Origin: Flavobacterium sp. IB48
Lineage (GTDB): Bacteria > Bacteroidota > Bacteroidia > Flavobacteriales > Flavobacteriaceae
DNA: 64,000 nucleotides
Assembly: GCF_016405855.1 (NCBI RefSeq)
Contig: NZ_JAEFCA010000005.1
Span: 62,001 to 126,000, forward strand
Direction: 5' to 3'
A program made the position numbers and the translations under genes. Below the pieces are notes generated by a model. The model searched no databases, was not told where the DNA came from, and worked only from the letters and a program-made list of their open reading frames with translations. Each line of letters starts with the position of its first letter. Position 1 is the stretch's first letter. Below are positions 8,504 through 16,506 of this stretch, in pieces.

Positions 8504-10003
8504 TTAATTCGTTTGTAATTCTGTCAATGGAATTGGATAGAAATTATTTTTTGCAGCATCAAAACCTGTTCTTCCAACAGCATCAAGCGCTTCTTTTGTT
8601 TTTCCCCAACGACGCAAATCATAAAAGCGATAATTTTCAAGAGGGAATTCTAAAATTCTTTCGTGCTCTATTTGTGCTTTTACTTCTGCTGTGGTTGTTC
8701 CTGTCATTGCTGGCATGTCTGCTCTTTCGCGAACTTTATTAATATACGGAATAGCTTCTCCTGGACGTCCTAATTCATTTAAAGCTTCGGCCTGCATTAG
8801 CAATACATTCGAATATCGCATTAAAGGAATATTGATCGCTGTAAATTCTTGATCCATTTTTTCCTGTGTACTCGGAATATATTTACGATATACTGGTTTG
8901 TCTGTATCTCCAAATTTATCATCATATGTTGTTCCTAATACCAATGGATTGCTAGGGTTATTAAAATAGGGATCTTTAAAGAAAATGGTACTGTAAAAAC
9001 GTGAATCGTAGTTTCCTGTAGTCGCAATTTTTCCTTCTTTTTTGAATTCATTTACCAACATTGGACTCGGAAGAATTTCATCCCATCCGCCAAGTTCAGA
9101 AGCTGCCATCCAATAATGAAGTGCATTACGATAGAATGCTCCGTTTGCTGTAGTTTCTGAAAATTGAAGTTCAAAGATCGATTCTTTTGTGTTTTTGGTT
9201 GTTCCGTCAAACATAGAGACATAATCTTTAACTAACTCGTAACCTTGTACTTTGCTAAATGCTGTAAGTGCATCATTCAAGAAAGTTTGTTTTTGAGCTG
9301 TTTCTTCATAGGCTCTTGTTAAATATGCAAATCCTAAATAACTGTTTGCTGCACCGCTTGTTGCGCGTCCTGTTTTATCTGCTGATTGTTTTGCTGGTAA
9401 AACATCGGCTACAGCTTTAAACTCGTTTATAATAAAATCCCAAGCTTCTGCACGTGTTGACAAAGGAATGTTCAAATCGCTTTCTTTAGTAACATATTTG
9501 TTTCTAATATAGATTTGATTCCAGTTAAGAATAAGTTTCATATGATAGTAGGCACGTAAAAAACGAGCTTCGGCTTCAATTTGTTTGCGGTCTGTATCAG
9601 TTATTTTATCTGAAGGAACCTGTGGTAACTTATCAATAACCTGATTGGCATTACTGATTCCTCTATAATTAATTTTCCAATAACTAGTAAACTGACTGTT
9701 TCCGTTGGTGTACGTAAAAGTCGAAAGTTCTACCCAGTTTTGGTAGTTCAATGCATCGCTTCCTAATTCGTTTATGTCTTCACGATAAGCCTCAACTGGC
9801 CATTTTACTTCGGCGAAAGCCCACTCATCAACCGCACATTCTAACTGAGAATAAGTGGCTGCTAAAGCTGATTCGGCGTCAGCTTTATTTCTCCAGAAAT
9901 TATCTGATGTAAGCTGATCAGGCGATTGCTGATCCAGATAATCATCACAACTTGCAAAAGTGAATAAACCTATAGTGGATAATATTAAAAATATCTTTTT
10001 CAT
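8504..10003 (-). CDS. SusD/RagB-family outer-membrane lipoprotein
   Basis: The 499-residue protein has a lipoprotein signal with Cys19 (FTFASC) followed by the usual SusD start DDYLDQQSPDQLT. Family features include a TPR-like region at about 95-160 (ADAESALAATYSQL, EARFLRAYYHMKLI) and a C-terminal block EFPLENYRFYDLRRWGK. SusD proteins are surface lids that capture ligand and close over a SusC barrel. The gene lies 22 bases after susC, as is usual. The ligand cannot be read from sequence. Context suggests a small glycosylated amino acid or glycopeptide rather than a long polysaccharide, since no endo-acting surface enzyme or separate surface glycan-binding lipoprotein is present. Confidence 0.93.
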   Translation of the reverse strand: MKKIFLILSTIGLFTFASCDDYLDQQSPDQLTSDNFWRNKADAESALAATYSQLECAVDEWAFAEVKWPVEAYREDINELGSDALNYQNWVELSTFTYTNGNSQFTSYWKINYRGISNANQVIDKLPQVPSDKITDTDRKQIEAEARFLRAYYHMKLILNWNQIYIRNKYVTKESDLNIPLSTRAEAWDFIINEFKAVADVLPAKQSADKTGRATSGAANSYLGFAYLTRAYEETAQKQTFLNDALTAFSKVQGYELVKDYVSMFDGTTKNTKESIFELQFSETTANGAFYRNALHYWMAASELGGWDEILPSPMLVNEFKKEGKIATTGNYDSRFYSTIFFKDPYFNNPSNPLVLGTTYDDKFGDTDKPVYRKYIPSTQEKMDQEFTAINIPLMRYSNVLLMQAEALNELGRPGEAIPYINKVRERADMPAMTGTTTAEVKAQIEHERILEFPLENYRFYDLRRWGKTKEALDAVGRTGFDAAKNNFYPIPLTELQTN

Positions 10004-10025
10004 GATAGTGTCTTATTAAATAGAA

Positions 10026-13000
10026 TTAAAATATATACTGAATACCAGAAACAAATGATCTTGTAAATGGATAAACAAAACGGTCTACACCAGTATCAAT
10101 TACTGAAGCTCGTGAGAATTCAGGATCGATACCTGAGTAATTGGTGATAGTAAACAAGTTCTCGGCGCTTATATAAATTCTAAGTTTATCAATTTTTGCT
10201 TTGCCTAACATTTTGCTTGGAATAGTATACCCAAGTTGCAATTGGCGCATTCTGATGAAGTCTCCGCTTTCAAGAAAACGATCTGATTCACGACTGTTTC
10301 CGTTAGGATCTTGCAATACGGCACGTGGTATATTACTGTGATTTTCTGGTGTCCATGAATTAAGTGTAGAAGCCAGCATATTTGTTCCTGAATTCATAGA
10401 CTCATAGAAATATCTGTTTCCGTTGTATAATTTATTGCCCCAACCGCTTCCTATCAAAGCAGAAAAATCAAATCCTTTGTAACTTGCACCTAAGCTAAGG
10501 TTTACTTCTAGTTTTGGCAATCCTGTTCCTGCATAAGCTTTATCTTTTTCATCGATAACACCATCTCCGTTCAAATCTTTGAAACGAATGTCTCCAGGTT
10601 TAGCGTTTGGCTGTAATAAAACTCCATTTTTGTTATGAGCTGCAACTTCGTCAGCAGATTGGAAAATACCATCTGTTTTGTATAAATAGAATCCGCTAAT
10701 TGGACTTCCTACGCGAGCCTGAGTTGGAAAGTGTTCGTCTCCGTATTTTAATCCTTCTCCGTAAATAGTTTGTCCGTCGTTTGCCAATTCTTCTACCCTA
10801 TTTTTAAGCGTAGTAAGGTTTAATCCTGCATTATATTTAAATTCATTAACTTGATCACGGTAATTTACTTCAAATTCAAATCCGCTGTTGCTAATTTTAC
10901 CTACGTTAAGAACTGGATCATCGATTCCTGCAGATGGAGCAAGTTTTTTCGTAATCAATAAGTTGTCTGTAACATTATGGTAATAGTTCATCGAACCGCT
11001 AATTTTTCCTTTCAAAAGCGTATAATCGATACCGATGTTTTTAGAATCTGTGGTTTCCCATTGCAAATTTCTATTTTCTAATGCTGTTGCAATACTTCCT
11101 GGCCAAGGATTGCTTCCTATACCTTGAACGTAACCGTTTCCTAAAGTATTACCTGTTTTAATTAGTGTATTTGCTGAATAATAACCTAAAGCCGCTTCGT
11201 TACCCAATTGTCCCCAGCTTGCTCTTAATTTTAAAGTAGAAAGAATCATGTCTTTTGGAAAGAAATCTTCTTGCTCGATTTTCCATCCTAAAGCAATAGA
11301 TGGGAAAGTTCCCCAACGGCTGTCTTCTCCAAATTTAGAAGAACCATCTTTTCTAACTGTTACTTGAAGTAAATAACGATCATTGTAAGAGTAATTTAAC
11401 CTGCTAAAGAAAGATACTCTGTTGTATTGAAATTTTGAACCGTCGGCAGAATACGTTCCTCCTTTTCCGGCACCAATTGTTTCAAAACTAGGATCAAGAA
11501 ATCCTGACGGACGATCGATAGAAACTAGTTGTCCGTTTTCTACTGTATAATCTGTTGTCTTACCTTCAACACTAACCTGATTCCAGTTTGATGCCTGACT
11601 ATTAAAAGTATTACCAAGCATTAAACCAAAAACATGTTTCCCGAAGGTTTTATCAATCGTGATAATATTGTCTAATATTTGTTCATTCCAAGTAGTTCTT
11701 AATTCTGTTTGCATCGGATAAAGATGCACTTCCTTAGGATTTGCAATATAAGGTGGGAAATGAGCCGTTTGCTGGTTGTTTTTCACACGATAAGAATAAG
11801 CCAGTTTGTATTTTAACCAAGGCGCGATGTTTGCTGTTGCTGCAATATTTGCCGTTATATCCTGTCCTATATCATTGCTTTTTCTAAAATGCTCTTCAGC
11901 AACTGGATTTGTACCTGCTGGCAAACCATTTTTATTTGACAATCCATAGCCATATTCCTCTGATGAGTCATAAACTGGAACCAAAGGAGACATTGTATAT
12001 ACTTCTTTTAACTGGAAATTAGGCAATGCATTTTGCGTTCCCATATAAGCCATTTTTCCATCAATGTCAAAAATCGATTTTTTGAAACTCACTCTCGCAC
12101 TACCTGTTTGCTGACCAAATTCGTTATCTATTACAATACCTTTTTGCTTTACGTAATTACCATAAAGTGCAAATTTGAAATCGCCTTGTCTTCCTTGAAT
12201 TCCTAAACCATAATTTTGTGTAAGTCCAGAACGGAAAACTTCGTCCTGCCAATCTGTATTTGTATCAGACGGTGCAGTAATATAGGCTGGAAGCGGTTTT
12301 GGAGAAGTTGCATATTTATTGTATTCGTCATACATTCTTTTATTAACCGTTTTGTAGCCATCAGCATCTAATAAATCTAATGTTTTAGATGGGTTTGTGA
12401 TACTTAAAAAAGAACTAAAATCTACTTTTACTCCTTCTTTCTGTCCATTTTTTGTGGTTACGATAATTACACCATTGGCAGCGACAGATCCGTAAATTGC
12501 AGCCGCAGCACCATCTTTAAGAACCTCCATCGATTCTATATTTGTTGGGTTAATAGTATTGATAGATCCCTGAAATCCGTCAATAATATAAAGCGGTTCT
12601 GTTGCTCCAAATGTATTTACTCCACGAATTTTCACGCTCACAGAGGCACCTGCAACACCACCGCTTTTTTGCACATTCACCCCTGCAACTAAGCCTTGAA
12701 GTGCTTCTGCTGGACTTGTTGTCGCACGCGTTTCTAGGCTTTCTTTTTTAACGGTAGAAATGGCTCCTGTAACATTACTTTTCTTTTGCGAACCATAACC
12801 AATAATGACAACTTCATTCAGTTTATTGGTTTCTTCCTGCATAACCACATTAAGTTCTTTGCGATTATTTACCTCTTCGCTTATTCCTGTAAATCCTACA
12901 TAAGAAAAAACGATAACTGGATTTTCTAAAGTCGATGAATACACCAACGTATAATTTCCATCAATATCCGTTGCTGCATTAAATTTAGAATCTTTGATAG

Positions 13001-13148
13001 AAATACTTACGCCAGGCAACGTATTATTTTTATCGTCTGTAACTTTTCCTGAAATAGTCTTTTGCGCTTGCGCAAAATTGATGTTTGGTAACCACAAACA
13101 TAGCAGTAAAGGAATAAAATAAAGTCTCCTAATTAGTTTTCTGTTCAT
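10026..13148 (-). CDS. SusC/RagA-family TonB-dependent transporter
   Basis: The 1040-residue protein has a signal peptide ending near FAQAQ (residue 29), a carboxypeptidase-D-like beta-sandwich (about 30-108, GKVTDDKNNTLPGVSIS), a TonB-box region (NEVVIIGYGSQKKSNVTGA), a plug with the SusC motif IKIRGVNTF-type sequence (here VSVKIRGVNTFG) and EVLKDGAAAAIYGS, then a 22-strand barrel ending FVSGIQYIF. It forms the TonB-powered channel of a SusCD pair. No ECF sigma/anti-sigma pair, SusR or hybrid two-component gene is next to it; the nearest regulator is Lrp/AsnC at 15927. It follows the ALDH7 gene by 164 bases on the same strand. Confidence 0.94.
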   Translation of the reverse strand: MNRKLIRRLYFIPLLLCLWLPNINFAQAQKTISGKVTDDKNNTLPGVSISIKDSKFNAATDIDGNYTLVYSSTLENPVIVFSYVGFTGISEEVNNRKELNVVMQEETNKLNEVVIIGYGSQKKSNVTGAISTVKKESLETRATTSPAEALQGLVAGVNVQKSGGVAGASVSVKIRGVNTFGATEPLYIIDGFQGSINTINPTNIESMEVLKDGAAAAIYGSVAANGVIIVTTKNGQKEGVKVDFSSFLSITNPSKTLDLLDADGYKTVNKRMYDEYNKYATSPKPLPAYITAPSDTNTDWQDEVFRSGLTQNYGLGIQGRQGDFKFALYGNYVKQKGIVIDNEFGQQTGSARVSFKKSIFDIDGKMAYMGTQNALPNFQLKEVYTMSPLVPVYDSSEEYGYGLSNKNGLPAGTNPVAEEHFRKSNDIGQDITANIAATANIAPWLKYKLAYSYRVKNNQQTAHFPPYIANPKEVHLYPMQTELRTTWNEQILDNIITIDKTFGKHVFGLMLGNTFNSQASNWNQVSVEGKTTDYTVENGQLVSIDRPSGFLDPSFETIGAGKGGTYSADGSKFQYNRVSFFSRLNYSYNDRYLLQVTVRKDGSSKFGEDSRWGTFPSIALGWKIEQEDFFPKDMILSTLKLRASWGQLGNEAALGYYSANTLIKTGNTLGNGYVQGIGSNPWPGSIATALENRNLQWETTDSKNIGIDYTLLKGKISGSMNYYHNVTDNLLITKKLAPSAGIDDPVLNVGKISNSGFEFEVNYRDQVNEFKYNAGLNLTTLKNRVEELANDGQTIYGEGLKYGDEHFPTQARVGSPISGFYLYKTDGIFQSADEVAAHNKNGVLLQPNAKPGDIRFKDLNGDGVIDEKDKAYAGTGLPKLEVNLSLGASYKGFDFSALIGSGWGNKLYNGNRYFYESMNSGTNMLASTLNSWTPENHSNIPRAVLQDPNGNSRESDRFLESGDFIRMRQLQLGYTIPSKMLGKAKIDKLRIYISAENLFTITNYSGIDPEFSRASVIDTGVDRFVYPFTRSFVSGIQYIF

Positions 13149-13231
13149 TTCGGTAATGGTTTTAGTTAGTAAATTTTTAGTTGTTTTTTTTTACATTTTT
13201 AGTTTTTTTTGCATGCAGATACACCTCGCCT

Positions 13232-13254
13232 GATAATGTTCAAAAAACATTATC
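13232..13254. promoter_or_regulatory. Palindrome upstream of susC, possible operator or leader hairpin
   Basis: GATAATGTT at 13232-13240 is followed after five bases by its reverse complement AACATTATC at 13246-13254. It lies about 85 bases before the susC start codon. There is no T-run after it in the susC direction, so it is not an ordinary terminator. It could be an operator or part of the susC 5' leader. Confidence 0.4.
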
Positions 13255-13312
13255 AAACAAAATGTGGTATTCTCTTTGGGGTGATTTTTTTGTTAAGCTT
13301 TAATCTCTTGGG

Positions 13313-14866
13313 CTACAAATCGAATTTTATTCCTTGCGCTAATGGCAAGCTCGTAGTATAATTGATTGTATTGGTTTGCCTTCTCATGTAAATTTTCCAT
13401 GCATCAGATCCAGATTCACGTCCTCCACCGGTTTCCTTTTCTCCACCAAAAGCTCCACCAATTTCGGCACCAGATGTCCCGATGTTCACGTTTGCAATTC
13501 CACAATCAGAACCAGTAACAGATAAAAACAATTCTGCTTCTCTTAAATTATTTGTCATAATTGCAGAAGACAATCCTTGCACTACACCATTCTGGATTTC
13601 TATAGCATTTTCAACTGTTCCTGAATATTTTAATAGGTATAAAACAGGAGCGAACGTTTCATGCTGTACAATTTCAAAAGTATTCTCTGCCTCTGCAATT
13701 GCAGGTTTTACATAACAGCCACTTTCATATCCTTCACCAGAAAGCACTCCGCCTTCAACAAGAATTTTACCTCCTTGTGTAACGACTTGTTTCAAAGCTT
13801 TCTCATACATTTCTACTGCTTGCGTATCAATCAGAGGACCCACATGATTTTTTTCATCTAAAGGATTTCCGATTCGCAATTGTTTGTATGCCGAGATAAG
13901 AGCATCTTTTACCTTATCGTAAATACTTTCGTGAATAATTAAACGACGTGTAGAAGTACATCTTTGTCCAGCTGTTCCAACTGCACCAAAAACGGCACCT
14001 ATAATTGTCATTTTTAAATCGGCATCGGGCGTTACAATGATTGCGTTGTTTCCACCTAATTCAAGCAATGATTTTCCTAAACGTCCTGCGACTACCTGCG
14101 CAACAGTTTTACCCATTCGTGTAGATCCTGTAGCAGAAATTAACGGAATACGTTTGTCATTGGTTAACAGTTCTCCTATGCTATAATTTCCGTTAACCAA
14201 ACAAGAAATACCTTCTGGAAGATTGTTTTCTTTAATAACTTCAGCCATTATATTTTGACATGCAATTGCACAAAGCGGTGTTTTTTCAGATGGTTTCCAA
14301 ACGCAAACATCACCGCAAACCCATGCCAAAGCTGCATTCCATGCCCAAACAGCCACTGGAAAATTAAATGCAGAAATAATTCCGACAACTCCTAAAGAAT
14401 GATATTGTTCGTACATTCTATGTCCAGGTCTCTCTGAATGCATTGTCAATCCATGCAATTGACGCGAAAGTCCAACAGCAAAATCGCAGATGTCGATCAT
14501 TTCCTGAACTTCTCCGTAACCTTCCTGCAATGATTTGCCCATCTCGTACGAAACCAATTTGCCCAACGCTTCTTTGTTTTTACGCAATTTTTCGCCAAAC
14601 TGACGAACAATCTCACCTCGCTGTGGCGCTGGCATTAATCTGAATTCCTTAAAAGCAACATTCGCCACTTCCATTACTTTTTCGTAATCAGCGGGAGATG
14701 ATGTTTTAATTTTTCCTATTAATTGACCATCAACAGGAGAATAGCTTTCTAAAATTTCTCCATCTGAAAAATTATTAAGCCCTGTTGAAGTTCCTTCGTT
14801 AACGTCTTTTATTTTTAATTCCTTTAAAGCTTCTTGTATTGTAGCTTTTAATTCTTCGATTTTCAT
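13313..14866 (-). CDS. L-2-aminoadipate-semialdehyde dehydrogenase, ALDH7/antiquitin family
   Basis: The 517-residue NAD(P)-dependent aldehyde dehydrogenase has Glu269 (SLLELGGNNA) and catalytic Cys303 (TAGQRCTS), one residue off human ALDH7A1 numbering. From my memory of ALDH7A1, its specificity residues are kept: Glu in GEVQEMID (Glu122), Arg302 before the catalytic Cys, and Phe in the C-terminal block AEIGGAFGGEK, which is followed by TGGGRESGSDAWK. The family oxidises 2-aminoadipate 6-semialdehyde to 2-aminoadipate in lysine and hydroxylysine breakdown. The gene lies 56 bases after the DUF1338/HglS-type gene and is probably cotranscribed with it. The reaction links the proposed phospho-lyase product (1702-3999) to the 2-oxoadipate route. 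The protein has no export signal, so it is cytoplasmic. Confidence 0.9.
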   Translation of the reverse strand: MKIEELKATIQEALKELKIKDVNEGTSTGLNNFSDGEILESYSPVDGQLIGKIKTSSPADYEKVMEVANVAFKEFRLMPAPQRGEIVRQFGEKLRKNKEALGKLVSYEMGKSLQEGYGEVQEMIDICDFAVGLSRQLHGLTMHSERPGHRMYEQYHSLGVVGIISAFNFPVAVWAWNAALAWVCGDVCVWKPSEKTPLCAIACQNIMAEVIKENNLPEGISCLVNGNYSIGELLTNDKRIPLISATGSTRMGKTVAQVVAGRLGKSLLELGGNNAIIVTPDADLKMTIIGAVFGAVGTAGQRCTSTRRLIIHESIYDKVKDALISAYKQLRIGNPLDEKNHVGPLIDTQAVEMYEKALKQVVTQGGKILVEGGVLSGEGYESGCYVKPAIAEAENTFEIVQHETFAPVLYLLKYSGTVENAIEIQNGVVQGLSSAIMTNNLREAELFLSVTGSDCGIANVNIGTSGAEIGGAFGGEKETGGGRESGSDAWKIYMRRQTNTINYTTSLPLAQGIKFDL

Positions 14867-14922
14867 TATGAACTTTTTGTTATGTTTATCTCAAAGTCTT
14901 TTTTCTTCTAAAAAACGATTAT

Positions 14923-15738
14923 TTAAATCGATTTTTGAAGTTTTACATCAGTACTTTCAAAAATCTTATCTGCTGATGATGCTACAAAACCTTGATATAA
15001 TTCTCCATTTGCCATAGGATAACGAAGGGCAAATTCATAATAACATGATGGCACTTTTAGTGTACCTTCTTTAAAATCTATATCGTATAAATCTGCTAAT
15101 GTGCTAGATTGTTCTAATAATTGTTCTGGAGTTCCTTTAATTTTTCCGCCAGAAGCGTTAAGTTTCCAACCATTATCTTCTAAAAAGTTATTTAATTCTT
15201 CTAATGTTTGAAATCCTTTTAATGCATTTGTGTTTATAGTGAAATGATTTGCTCTAAAACCATAAACATACATCCATGCCGCATATTCAGATTCTTCTAA
15301 CAGCGATTTGTAAACCACTTGTGAATTTCCATTCCAAACTGCTCCACTTAAAATCAGATTCGGATCGTTAAATGCATTTTGATCACAGCTGTCTAACAGT
15401 TGCTGCACTGTTTCCTGCAATTCTGCAGAACATTTTTCTAATTCCAATTCCGAAATAAAAATTCTAGGAGCGTCTTTATCCAAAGCATTTTCATAATGTT
15501 TAGCATACAGCTTTTTGGTTTCAAAATAATATTCGCCTTTTGCCTCATATCCTACATTTAGAAAAGCTTTTTCTAATACTTCGATGTTGATACGTTTATC
15601 GTTAAAAGTTCGAATTGCAATATGGTCATTTTTTATTTCTTCACCTTTCTCTTCTAACAACTCATGTATTTTCAGTGCCGATGGAGTTATATCGATATAT
15701 TGCTCCCATAGCTTTGTAAGTAGTTGATTGTTCTTCAT
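14923..15738 (-). CDS. DUF1338-family 2-oxoadipate dioxygenase/decarboxylase (HglS-like)
   Basis: This is a 271-residue cytoplasmic protein of the DUF1338 family. The likely Fe(II) ligands are His39 (NDHIAIRTF), His165 (RANHFTIN) and Glu235 (CYYEFALRYP). Arg43, four residues after the first His, matches the substrate-binding Arg known in HglS. HglS of Pseudomonas putida converts 2-oxoadipate to D-2-hydroxyglutarate with loss of CO2 in the 2-aminoadipate branch of lysine catabolism. The protein is shorter than the roughly 450-residue Pseudomonas form, which is common for this family in Bacteroidota. It is the first gene of the minus-strand run and diverges from the Lrp/AsnC regulator across a 188-base control region. 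It should feed the D-2-hydroxyacid dehydrogenase at 1-1520. Confidence 0.85.
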   Translation of the reverse strand: MKNNQLLTKLWEQYIDITPSALKIHELLEEKGEEIKNDHIAIRTFNDKRINIEVLEKAFLNVGYEAKGEYYFETKKLYAKHYENALDKDAPRIFISELELEKCSAELQETVQQLLDSCDQNAFNDPNLILSGAVWNGNSQVVYKSLLEESEYAAWMYVYGFRANHFTINTNALKGFQTLEELNNFLEDNGWKLNASGGKIKGTPEQLLEQSSTLADLYDIDFKEGTLKVPSCYYEFALRYPMANGELYQGFVASSADKIFESTDVKLQKSI

Positions 15739-15770
15739 TTGTTGGTTTGTTAAATAGTGTTATAATGACA

Positions 15771-15806
15771 CAAACATATCAATAATACTGTTATTATAAC
15801 AGTCAA
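15771..15806 (-). promoter_or_regulatory. Promoter of the catabolic run with embedded palindromic operator
   Basis: On the minus strand a -7 box TATGTTTG (15778-15771, fits TAnnTTTG) lies 33 bases before the HglS-like start codon. A TTG (15806-15804) lies 25 bases upstream of it, wider than usual. Exactly between them is a perfect 17-base palindrome, ACTGTTAT-T-ATAACAGT (15787-15803). Its position between the -33 and -7 elements is what is expected of a repressor site; Lrp/AsnC is the obvious candidate. Confidence 0.6.
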
Positions 15807-15851
15807 TGAAGTCGATTATTTACAATTAGACATTTTTAACATTTTTTTATG

Positions 15852-15897
15852 TATTTTTGACACTTTAAAAACCAGTTTGACAATTAGAATTGTCAAA
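15852..15897 (+). promoter_or_regulatory. Promoter and palindromic operator of the Lrp/AsnC gene
   Basis: A plus-strand -7 box TATTTTTG lies at 15852-15859, putting the transcript start near 15865. Just downstream, 15876-15897 is a perfect 22-base palindrome made of TTTGACAATT, two bases, and its reverse complement. Further TTGACA-like half-sites occur at about 15856-15861 and 15914-15919. A site inside the leader suggests that the regulator represses itself. This palindrome differs from the one at 15787-15803, so two different modes or two proteins are possible. Confidence 0.6.
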
Positions 15898-15926
15898 ATT
15901 ATAGAAAACACAAATTGACATAACTT

Positions 15927-16397
15927 ATGGCAAAGCTCAATAAGAACGAAAATACTGATTATTTAGATCGAGAAATTATTCAAAAGCTCAGCGAGAACAG
16001 TAGAATTGCTTTTTCAGATTTAGCAAAAGAATTAAACATTTCTAATTCATTAGTCCATTTAAGAGTTAAAAAATTGCAAGAAAGTGGAGTAATAACAGGT
16101 TTTTCTGTGAAATTAGATCCTAAAATGATGGGGTTTGAAACCACAACTTATACCGGAATAGTGACCAAAGAAGCACATTTTTCGTATTCGATTGCGAACA
16201 AACTCAAAGAAATTCCTGAAGTGGTAGAATGCCATTGGGTTTCTGGAAATTATGCTTTGTTCATTAAGATTGTAGCGGCAAATAATGAGGAGCTCCGCAA
16301 AATCTTATATGAACAAATTCATCAAATTGAAGGCGTAGGAAGCACTGATTCTTTTTTCTCTTTTGGTTCTGCATTTGAAAAAAACCTGCCAATCTAA
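15927..16397 (+). CDS. Lrp/AsnC-family transcriptional regulator
   Basis: The 156-residue protein has an N-terminal winged helix-turn-helix (about 10-62: LDREIIQKLSENSRIAFSDL, then ELNISNSLVHLRVKKLQESGVI) and a C-terminal RAM ligand-binding domain (about 70-150: ECHWVSGNYALFIKIVAAN). These regulators bind an amino acid and usually control its transport or breakdown, and often themselves. It is transcribed away from the HglS-like/ALDH7 genes, and the 188-base spacer holds two perfect palindromes. I infer that it senses hydroxylysine, lysine or 2-aminoadipate and controls the run at 1-15738. Confidence 0.93.
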   Translation: MAKLNKNENTDYLDREIIQKLSENSRIAFSDLAKELNISNSLVHLRVKKLQESGVITGFSVKLDPKMMGFETTTYTGIVTKEAHFSYSIANKLKEIPEVVECHWVSGNYALFIKIVAANNEELRKILYEQIHQIEGVGSTDSFFSFGSAFEKNLPI

Positions 16398-16419
16398 CCG
16401 ATAAAATTTTATATAAATA

Positions 16420-16447
16420 AAAAGAGCAGTAAAAATACTGCTCTTTT
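16420..16447. terminator. Bidirectional terminator
   Basis: A perfect 12-base stem (AAAAGAGCAGTA at 16420-16431 and its complement at 16436-16447) has a four-base loop and A/T tracts on both sides. It lies between the convergent lrp-type gene and the fructokinase gene and can end both transcripts. It separates the amino-acid locus from the levan locus. Confidence 0.85.
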
Positions 16448-16506
16448 AAAGTATTGAGTTCTTTGCTAATAAAATAATCTAGTTTCTTTAACTTCTATCA
16501 AAGAGA

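Noticed and set aside
4189..13148. Reading the SusCD-GH63-GH42 block as an ordinary galactan or plant-glycan locus
   Set aside because: Not excluded, but such loci usually carry a hybrid regulator or ECF pair and endo-acting or surface enzymes. Here the flanks are lysine/hydroxylysine-type enzymes and an Lrp/AsnC regulator, which the collagen-glycan idea explains better.
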